Shown here: positions 8,348 to 14,114 of the stretch, piece after piece | Layout: every line of letters begins with the position of its first letter | Numbering within the stretch: position 1 is the first letter of the stretch | Assembly (NCBI GenBank): GCA_002726335.1 | Contig: PBSR01000155.1 | Span: forward strand, 1-17,824 | DNA from: Gemmatimonadaceae bacterium | Lineage (GTDB): Bacteria > Latescibacterota > UBA2968 > UBA8231 | Length of the DNA: 17,824 nucleotides | Reading direction: 5' to 3' | Translations under genes and position numbers: made by a program | Notes under the pieces: generated by a model | The model's database searches: none | What the model saw: only the letters and a program-made list of their open reading frames with translations | What the model was told of the DNA's origin: nothing

Positions 8348-11316
8348 AGACAATCTCCTTCACGCATCGTCTTGCCCTTATCGGCCTCTGTCTGACGTCG
8401 ATCACCACGGCGGGCTGCGGCACCGAGACCGATCGAGCCGTACCAGGCGCCCTGCGGGCGGGTTCGGCCACCGGGATCCGGTTCACCGATATCAGCGCTG
8501 AGGTCGGCCTCGACTTCACGCATCTGTCAGGGACATCTGAGCAGCGTTTCATCATCGAGTCGATGGGGGGAGGCGTTGCCTTCCTCGACTACGACGACGA
8601 CACCTACCTCGACGTGTTCGTCGTCGATGGCACAAGGCTGGACGCGCCCCCACCCACGGCGACGAATCGACTCTACCGCAATGTGGCCGGAACGGATGGG
8701 CGCAGGTTCCTGGAGGTTACCGAAAAGACAGGCCTGAGGCGCACCGGATGGGGTATGGGCTGCGCCACTGGCGACGCCGACGGCGATGGTCATGTCGACC
8801 TCTACGTCACGTACTGGGGGGCCAACGTCCTCTACCGGAACGACGGCGGCAGCCATTTCTCGGACGTCACCAAAGCGGCCGGGGTGGGTGACCCCCGTTG
8901 GGGGGCGAGCGCGGCGTTCGGTGACCTCGACGCCGACGGCGATCTCGATCTGTACGTCGCCAATTACCTGGTCTTCGACCTGGAGGCGCCGCCGAACGAC
9001 GGCGAGCTCTGTAGCGGCTGGAAGGGGCTCGACGTGTTCTGTGGCCCCCATGGCCTGCAGGCCCAGGCCGACGGGCTGTACCGCAACGACGGCGACGGCT
9101 CCTTCACCGATATAAGCGTCCCCAGCGGAATCGACGCGTACCGTCACCCGGCCCTTGGAGTGCTGTTCGCCGACACGGATGCCGATGGCGACCAGGATAT
9201 CTATGTGGCCAACGACTCGCGCCCGAATCTGCTGTTCAGGAACGACGGCCGTGGAGGACTGACCGAAGTCGGTCCCTACGTCGGCGTGGCTCTGAGCGAA
9301 GATGGCAAACCTCAGGCGGGCATGGGTGTCGCCGCCGGCGATTACAACCGTGACGGTGACCTGGATCTGTTCGTCACCAACTTCTCCGACGACGTGAACA
9401 CACTGTACCGGAGTCGTGGGGACGGCACCTTCGTCGACGCCACCTTCGAGGCGGGTCTTGGGGGCCTTGTTCGCCCGTACCTGGGCTGGAGCACGGCTCT
9501 TTTCGACGCCGACCTCGATGGCTGGCTCGATCTGTTCGTCGCCAACGGTCACCTGTATCCCCAGCTGGCAGCCCATTCCTCCGGGTTGCAGTACGCCCAG
9601 AAGAACCTGCTCTACCGCAACGAGGGCGGCAGGTTTACGCTGCTTGCCATCCCTTCCGGGCTCGGCGGTGCCCAGGTCAGCCGCGGGACGGCCTTCGGCG
9701 ACTACGACAACGACGGCGACACCGACCTGTTGACGATGAACCTCAACGGCCCGCCGACCTTTCTGCGCAACGATGGCGGTGAGAACAACCACTGGCTCGG
9801 CCTCGAACTGGTCGGCAGGACCAGCAACCGCGACGGTATCGGAGCGCGGGTCGAGTTGACCGTCGACGGCGAGATCCGCGTGAGCGAAGCACGGAGCGCC
9901 TATGGCTACCAGTCGGCTCACGACCCGCGCGTCGTGTTCGGCCTCGGCGCGACCGACAGGGTGGATCGAGTGGAGATCCGCTGGCCCAGCGGGGTCGTGC
10001 AGGTCCTCGAGGAGCCGCCCGTCGGCCGCTATCTGGTGATTCAGGAAGGCGAGACCGGTACGAGTCACACGTATGTCGCGCAGCCGCAGGCGGGCTCGCC
10101 ACCAGCACCGGGGAAGGCGGTGGCTGCCTCGTCGTCACCCGCACCGCCAGGGGACGTGACCGAGACCGGCAGCGCCGCCGAGAACCATCAGCGCGGCCTG
10201 GAATACTATCGGGCCGGCCGATACGACGAGGCTCTGGTGGCGCTGCGAGTTGCGAAAGGGCAGCGGCCCGACCACGTCGACACCCGCTATGCCCTGGGCC
10301 TCGTCCTCTACGCCGGTCTGGGACGTTTCCAGGAGGCGGCCGACGAGCTGGAGCAGGTGACGGCGATGGATACGTCGCGGGCCGATCTGCGGGAGCTGCT
10401 CGGCGCCATCTACCTTGGCCTCAACCAGCCACAGCGAGCGATCGAGGCATTGCTCCAGGCGGCCAGGCTGCGGCCCGAGGCCTGGCGTATCCACCACCGG
10501 CTCGGGCTGGCCTACACGCGGGTAGGACACACCGGGGAGGCCGTCGGGGCGCTACTGCAGGCGGCCCGCCTGGCTCCCTATATGCCCCAGGTCCATCTGG
10601 ACCTGTCCCGACTCTACGACCGGTTGAATGACGCGGCAGGGGCGCAGAGGGAGCGGTCTCTGTACGAGCGCTGGGCCCCCGTAGAAGACCGGGTGGCGCA
10701 CTACAAGCAGGAGATCAGCCAGTACCCGGCCTCCCTGGAGGCACACTACTTCCTCGGCCAGGCCTACGTCGAGCAGGGCCGACTGAAGGAGGCGTTCGCC
10801 CGCTTTCGTGCGGCCATCGAACAGGATTCCACCTATGCCGAAGCCTATTACGGCGTCGGCGCGGTGATGCACATGGGCGGTGATCTCGCCCGGGCGGTTA
10901 TGGCCTACGAGAAGGCCGTGCGGCTGCGTCCGGACCTGTTTCTGGCGCAGTCTGATCTGGGTCAGGCCTATCACCAGTTGGGTCGGTACGAGCAGGCGGT
11001 GGCGGTGTACAAGAAAGCTCTGGAACTTCGTCCCGATTTGCCGATCACGCACAGCAAGCTGGGCCTGGCATACGCCCTGGATGGTCAGCTGGTGGAAGCG
11101 ATGGCGGCCTACAACGAGGCCCTGCGTCAGGATTCGTCACTGGTGGACACGCGCCACGCGCTGGCCCGGGTCTACGCCGCTGGCGGACGCTTCGACGCGG
11201 CAATCGAGCAATGGCGCCTGGTGCTGCGTCAGGCCCCGGATTATCCCCAGGCGGCCGATCTCCTCCGCCGTGCCGAAGTCGAGCTTTCCCGGGGGCGCGC
11301 CGACACTCCCGACTAA
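8344..11316 (+). CDS. FG-GAP/ASPIC-UnbV repeat lipoprotein with C-terminal TPR array
   Basis: 990 residues from a CTG at 8344-8346. The ATG at 8563 would begin inside the first repeat. Upstream in-frame sequence encodes MKTISFTHRLALIGL, a hydrophobic run and TTAGC (candidate lipid Cys25), then IRFTDISAEVGLDFTHLSG, the normal family N-terminus. No ATG, GTG or TTG exists between the in-frame stop at 8287 and 8563. Seven calcium-loop FG-GAP motifs (DxDxDGxxD type) lie at residues 82, 144, 194, 277, 333, 388 and 453, probably forming a beta-propeller. C223 and C233 fall in the family's usual C...VFCGPxG insertion. The ASPIC/UnbV domain spans about 485-560 (RDGIGARVEL, AYGYQSAHD, VEIRWPSG). About nine to ten TPRs fill 610-975 (for example LGQAYHQLGRYEQAVAVYKKALELRPD). 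ASPIC/UnbV function is unknown; the TPRs suggest protein partners. Confidence 0.9.
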   Translation: MKTISFTHRLALIGLCLTSITTAGCGTETDRAVPGALRAGSATGIRFTDISAEVGLDFTHLSGTSEQRFIIESMGGGVAFLDYDDDTYLDVFVVDGTRLDAPPPTATNRLYRNVAGTDGRRFLEVTEKTGLRRTGWGMGCATGDADGDGHVDLYVTYWGANVLYRNDGGSHFSDVTKAAGVGDPRWGASAAFGDLDADGDLDLYVANYLVFDLEAPPNDGELCSGWKGLDVFCGPHGLQAQADGLYRNDGDGSFTDISVPSGIDAYRHPALGVLFADTDADGDQDIYVANDSRPNLLFRNDGRGGLTEVGPYVGVALSEDGKPQAGMGVAAGDYNRDGDLDLFVTNFSDDVNTLYRSRGDGTFVDATFEAGLGGLVRPYLGWSTALFDADLDGWLDLFVANGHLYPQLAAHSSGLQYAQKNLLYRNEGGRFTLLAIPSGLGGAQVSRGTAFGDYDNDGDTDLLTMNLNGPPTFLRNDGGENNHWLGLELVGRTSNRDGIGARVELTVDGEIRVSEARSAYGYQSAHDPRVVFGLGATDRVDRVEIRWPSGVVQVLEEPPVGRYLVIQEGETGTSHTYVAQPQAGSPPAPGKAVAASSSPAPPGDVTETGSAAENHQRGLEYYRAGRYDEALVALRVAKGQRPDHVDTRYALGLVLYAGLGRFQEAADELEQVTAMDTSRADLRELLGAIYLGLNQPQRAIEALLQAARLRPEAWRIHHRLGLAYTRVGHTGEAVGALLQAARLAPYMPQVHLDLSRLYDRLNDAAGAQRERSLYERWAPVEDRVAHYKQEISQYPASLEAHYFLGQAYVEQGRLKEAFARFRAAIEQDSTYAEAYYGVGAVMHMGGDLARAVMAYEKAVRLRPDLFLAQSDLGQAYHQLGRYEQAVAVYKKALELRPDLPITHSKLGLAYALDGQLVEAMAAYNEALRQDSSLVDTRHALARVYAAGGRFDAAIEQWRLVLRQAPDYPQAADLLRRAEVELSRGRADTPD

Positions 11317-11478
11317 GTGTCGTGTCCCGGAAGTCCCTTACAATTCGTGCGCCGATGCATCCCGGCTCGCGGCGTTGCGCTCGCTCTGTGTATCCCACCG
11401 ATACGCATCGCTCGCGCGCCTTGCGAGCCAGGCGCCTCGACGCCCGAATTCCTGCAAGCTACTTCCGGGACACGACAC
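11317..11478. repeat. 162-bp palindromic element with 18-bp terminal inverted repeats (MITE-like)
   Basis: GTGTCGTGTCCCGGAAGT (11317-11334) is exactly inverted at 11461-11478. Inside, 11342-11358 pairs with 11434-11450 at 14 of 17 positions, and the centre GTATC-CCACC-GATAC (11390-11404) closes the hairpin. All three arm pairs share the same midpoint (about 11397), so the whole unit is one long imperfect palindrome. It begins at the base after the FG-GAP/TPR stop and ends 13 bases before the convergent sulfatase stop. It has no coding potential I trust. AAGTG occurs at 11315-11319 and 11479-11483, but it overlaps the left terminal repeat, so it is not a clean target duplication. It could also work as a bidirectional transcription block. 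Confidence 0.75.
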
Positions 11479-11491
11479 AAGTGCAGCCGGC

Positions 11492-12913
11492 CTATTCTAC
11501 ATAGCCGAGGGCGCGCAGCTGCTGATCCATCTCAGCATCAAAGGCCCGCCGAGCTCCCGCCGTCTGGTAGGTGAATCGCTCACCCGCGCTCCTGCGGTAC
11601 TTCGACAGGTCGGATGTACTGGGTGCCACATTGTCACTCTGTCTCGGGTCGACCTTCATGTCATATAGCTCTTCCTCCGTGTGGTGCGCAATGTACCAGT
11701 GGTCGCCCGTGATGACCGCCAGCGCCATGGTCCTCTGCCGCGGGGTCGAGGCTGTTCTGAGCTTCCCATCCTCCCACCAGTAGGTATGCTCCATCGCGTA
11801 CAGCGTTCTGTCCGGTGGCGAAGGGACCGAGGCAGTGTCAGCCAGTATGCGGTCGGACATGTTGATCCCATCCACATTGGCAGCTGCGGGGGCCGAGCAG
11901 AACGCGAGTAGCGTGGGCATGATGTCGACGAGAGACAGGTGAGCGGGCTCTTCACGAGCGATTACTCCGGGACCCCGCATCAGAACCGGCACGCGAACGA
12001 GATCTTCGTGAAGCCGGCCGGCGTGATTGATGCGGCCACGCTCGAGGTCAAAGCCCTCGCCGTGATCGGAAACCAGGATGATGAGGGTGGAATCGAGGAG
12101 TCCCCGATCCTCCATAGTCGACAGCAGCCGACCGAGCCACTCGTCGAGATAGAAGAGTTCTGCCTGGTACAGCGACTCGAGCAGTTCCCAATCGGCCTCG
12201 CTGCATCGGCCCACATCTGCCACACACTCGGTCAGGTACTCGAAGCCTCCCTCCGACGCTCCCGGAACCCGCCGCGCGGCCCAGGGGTGAACCCGGTAGT
12301 AGTCGTGGACGGCATAGGTGTGCAGGAACAGGAAGAACCCTGGATCCCCAGATTCACGCGAGGAGAGGTAAGCAATCCCCCTGTCGAACATGTCCTGACC
12401 CCGTGTGTCATGGGGCTTGCCGTCACGCGGAATCACCGTCGTGACCGAGGATGGTTCGGCACGCCAGTCGTCGTAGCGGTCGAATCCCCTGCCGAAGCCG
12501 AACTTGCGATGCAGGTACCCCTCGTCGGTGAAGGCCACCGTCTCGAAGCCCGCAGACTTCATGGCTATGGCCAGAGTTGGGATTCCGGGCAACAGCTCAT
12601 TGTCACGGTGCGTCGTCCCATGGCGATCCGGGTACAATCCGGTAAACAGTGAGATATGGGCGGGAAGAGTCCAGGACGCGGCAGTGTAGGCGTTGGTGAA
12701 TCGGATCGACTCACTGGCGAAGCGGTCGAGGGCGGGGAGGGGAGTCGCCTGCGGGTTGAAGGCTCTCAACGAGGATCTGCTCAGAGTATCCACCGAGACG
12801 ACGAGGATATTCTCGAAGGCGGGTCGTGGCGAGCAACTGAACAGTGAGATCGTCATCGCCAGGGTCAACGAGGCGATCAGTGACGGCTGATTGGTGGTTG
12901 ATCGGTCCATCAT
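11492..12913 (-). CDS. sulfatase-family (alkaline phosphatase superfamily) lipoprotein with Thr at the nucleophile position
   Basis: 473 residues from the ATG at 12911-12913; a second ATG follows at 12908-12910. The N-terminus has a signal sequence ending in LFSC (Cys27, an imperfect lipobox). The sulfatase fold is clear. NILVVSVDT (35-43) supplies the first metal Asp, SWTLPAHISLFTGLYPDRHG (80-99) covers the nucleophile segment, and VSDHGEGFD (281-289) holds the second Asp-His pair. Canonical sulfatases carry C/S-x-P-x-R, where Cys/Ser becomes formylglycine. Here the equivalent is T82-L-P-A-H86, so formylglycine chemistry is unlikely. Thr-type relatives may act as phospho- or phosphonate-ester hydrolases or transferases. 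The substrate is unknown. The gene sits directly after the terminator of the CBM9-like gene and ends next to the palindromic element. The Shine-Dalgarno (GCAGGGA) abuts the first ATG, so the exact start is uncertain by one codon. Confidence 0.87.
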   Translation of the reverse strand: MMDRSTTNQPSLIASLTLAMTISLFSCSPRPAFENILVVSVDTLSRSSLRAFNPQATPLPALDRFASESIRFTNAYTAASWTLPAHISLFTGLYPDRHGTTHRDNELLPGIPTLAIAMKSAGFETVAFTDEGYLHRKFGFGRGFDRYDDWRAEPSSVTTVIPRDGKPHDTRGQDMFDRGIAYLSSRESGDPGFFLFLHTYAVHDYYRVHPWAARRVPGASEGGFEYLTECVADVGRCSEADWELLESLYQAELFYLDEWLGRLLSTMEDRGLLDSTLIILVSDHGEGFDLERGRINHAGRLHEDLVRVPVLMRGPGVIAREEPAHLSLVDIMPTLLAFCSAPAAANVDGINMSDRILADTASVPSPPDRTLYAMEHTYWWEDGKLRTASTPRQRTMALAVITGDHWYIAHHTEEELYDMKVDPRQSDNVAPSTSDLSKYRRSAGERFTYQTAGARRAFDAEMDQQLRALGYVE

Positions 12914-12926
12914 TCCCTGCCAACGA

Positions 12927-12955
12927 GGTATAAAAACGGCCCCGGGTACTTGCAG
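12927..12955 (-). promoter_or_regulatory. candidate sulfatase promoter overlapping the upstream terminator
   Basis: On the minus strand CTGCAA (12950-12955) and TATACC (12927-12932, 4 of 6 matches) are 17 bases apart. The -35 falls in the terminator loop and the -10 begins at the end of its U-tract. Transcription would begin near 12920, only a few bases before the ATG. No other spacer fits between the terminator and the gene. Confidence 0.3.
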
Positions 12956-12967
12956 CACCCAGGGCCG
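12932..12967 (-). terminator. intrinsic terminator of the CBM9-like gene
   Basis: Minus-strand arms at 12957-12967 and 12937-12947 form an 11-bp GC-rich stem (one T-G wobble) around a 9-base loop, followed by TTTTT (12936-12932). It lies about 50 bases after the TAG at 13019. There is no U-tract in the rightward direction, so it works leftward only. Confidence 0.85.
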
Positions 12968-13018
12968 TGAAAACGTCAGGCTGCGGTCGATGATGACCGC
13001 TGTAGCCGATCTACCCTA

Positions 13019-13912
13019 CTACTCTATGTAACCAGCCTTGATCGCACCCCACGTCGTGGATTCGACTGCCGACTTCGGATCACCCAAGGATGGATCCGGC
13101 GGAGCGGCGACAAAATCTGTGACGGAAGTGTTGGAGCCTTCAGCCGTGAGAGTCCAGAATCCCTGATACTCGTCACCTGCCTCGATATCGCCCATGGCGA
13201 CCGAGAGGTGGATCACGTCGTTCTCTTCCAGATCCATGAACTCGGTGTTGTCAGGTGTGGCGTTCTCGCGCGGCAGAGCCCAGATGGGAATGACGGCCAG
13301 TTCGTAGAAGTACGTGCTCTCGCCGTACTGCTCGCCGGTGAAGGACCAGCCGAACTGCACGTAATCGGTGCCGTCCTGCAGCCATGCCAGATCACCGATC
13401 GGCTCGAGGGACTGGTAGATGCCGCCCAGGGGCGGAACGACGAACTTGTAGAAGAAATCGTTGATCGGGATATCATCTACGTTGCGGCTGTGTTCCTCGC
13501 TGGGCGTGTGGTCGGGGTTCACGCCGACCTCCCAGTTGTCGTCGTTCCAGTGGCGCGCCGGGTCTTCGCGGTCGATGCCGTGGAAGTTGTCGAAGATCTC
13601 GGTGGCGAAGTAGATCTTGTTGGCGTTGTCATTCCAGCCGAAACGATGACGGATGTTGACGTCCGAAGGGTCGAACTGACCGCGGCCGGCCTGCTGGAAC
13701 TGTGCCGGGTCGAACAACCTGTCGCTGCGGACCGTGTACGGGTTGTCGGGGACGATGCCCCAGTCGCTATGGTCACCGTCGATCGTGGGCACGGCGTTGT
13801 CCGGGAAATTAACCATGAAGAACAGTTCGCCGGGCGGGTCGTGAGCCACCGACAGTGCCGGCAGTCCTAAGACCGCAAGTACAAGCAAGAAACTGATTCT
13901 ACGCTTCATCAT
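13019..13912 (-). CDS. secreted CBM9-like (DOMON-type) carbohydrate-binding protein
   Basis: 297 residues from the ATG at 13910-13912, set by AGGAGG 8 bases upstream. The frame is open to 14050, but that stretch is leader downstream of the promoter. The signal peptide MMKRRISFLLVLAVLGLPALSVA is probably cut before HDPP. The mature protein begins with VPTIDGDHSDWG (41-52), the usual opening of CBM9-like sugar-binding domains. It continues with FGWNDNANKIYFATEIFDN (91-109) and DDNWEVGVNPD (124-134), the D-x-x-E/W pattern of that fold. Later strands include YFYELAVIPIWALP (201-214). No catalytic domain is visible; the protein looks like a stand-alone binding or surface protein. It is monocistronic: it has its own strong promoter, a leader of about 140 bases and an intrinsic terminator, which suggests high expression. 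CBM9 assignment is by motif pattern. Confidence 0.85.
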   Translation of the reverse strand: MMKRRISFLLVLAVLGLPALSVAHDPPGELFFMVNFPDNAVPTIDGDHSDWGIVPDNPYTVRSDRLFDPAQFQQAGRGQFDPSDVNIRHRFGWNDNANKIYFATEIFDNFHGIDREDPARHWNDDNWEVGVNPDHTPSEEHSRNVDDIPINDFFYKFVVPPLGGIYQSLEPIGDLAWLQDGTDYVQFGWSFTGEQYGESTYFYELAVIPIWALPRENATPDNTEFMDLEENDVIHLSVAMGDIEAGDEYQGFWTLTAEGSNTSVTDFVAAPPDPSLGDPKSAVESTTWGAIKAGYIE

Positions 13913-14052
13913 GTCGAGCACCTCCTGTGAGGTATGATGGCCGCGGGGGCCTGTTTCGTCTCGATGAACGACGCACGACCCGAATGCCAGTGGGTGGTAA
14001 ATCACCCTCGATGCGCGATCATCACATACGGGGGTCCTTTTACCGGGCAATG
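13913..14052 (-). other. long 5' leader of the CBM9-like gene with a possible upstream peptide
   Basis: From the predicted start near 14052 to the ATG, about 140 bases are transcribed but untranslated. The leader contains AAAGGA (14035-14040), then GTG-ATG-ATC-GCG-CAT-CGA-GGG-TGA (14025 down to 14002), a possible 6-7 codon peptide, and a small stem GGGTG/CACCC (13992-14007). I do not recognise a known riboswitch. Leader regulation is inference. Confidence 0.4.
13921..13926 (-). promoter_or_regulatory. strong Shine-Dalgarno AGGAGG fixing the CBM9-like start
   Basis: AGGAGG on the minus strand is 8 bases before the ATG at 13912 and 11 before the next ATG. This selects the start at 13912 over the far upstream end of the open frame. 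Confidence 0.85.
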
Positions 14053-14058
14053 AGGCGT

Positions 14059-14088
14059 ATTATACAGCAAGAACACTGCAATAGTCAA
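14059..14088 (-). promoter_or_regulatory. strong sigma-70-type promoter of the CBM9-like gene
   Basis: On the minus strand TTGACT (14083-14088, 5 of 6) and a perfect TATAAT (14059-14064) are separated by 18 bases. It lies between the stop of the large secreted-protein gene (14115) and the CBM9-like gene. Predicted start is near 14052. Confidence 0.85.
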
Positions 14089-14114
14089 GGAAGTCGTACC
14101 CATCCCATCTGAAA

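Noticed and set aside
7481..8353. Long open frame on the minus strand extending the OPT-like protein by 291 residues
   Set aside because: It runs antisense through the whole lipoprotein gene, is low-complexity in composition and has no signal or domain. The ATG at 7480 starts a normal membrane protein, and a good rightward promoter lies in between.
8527..10068. 513-codon minus-strand frame opposite the FG-GAP region
   Set aside because: Shadow of the Asp/Gly-rich repeats on the other strand (rich in Val, Ala and Gly); no ribosome site and no domain.
11315..11483. AAGTG direct repeats as a target-site duplication for the palindromic element
   Set aside because: The left copy overlaps the terminal inverted repeat, so the geometry does not fit a normal insertion; probably chance.
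13913..14050. N-terminal extension of the CBM9-like protein
   Set aside because: The signal peptide starts at 13912 behind AGGAGG; the extension is the untranslated leader.
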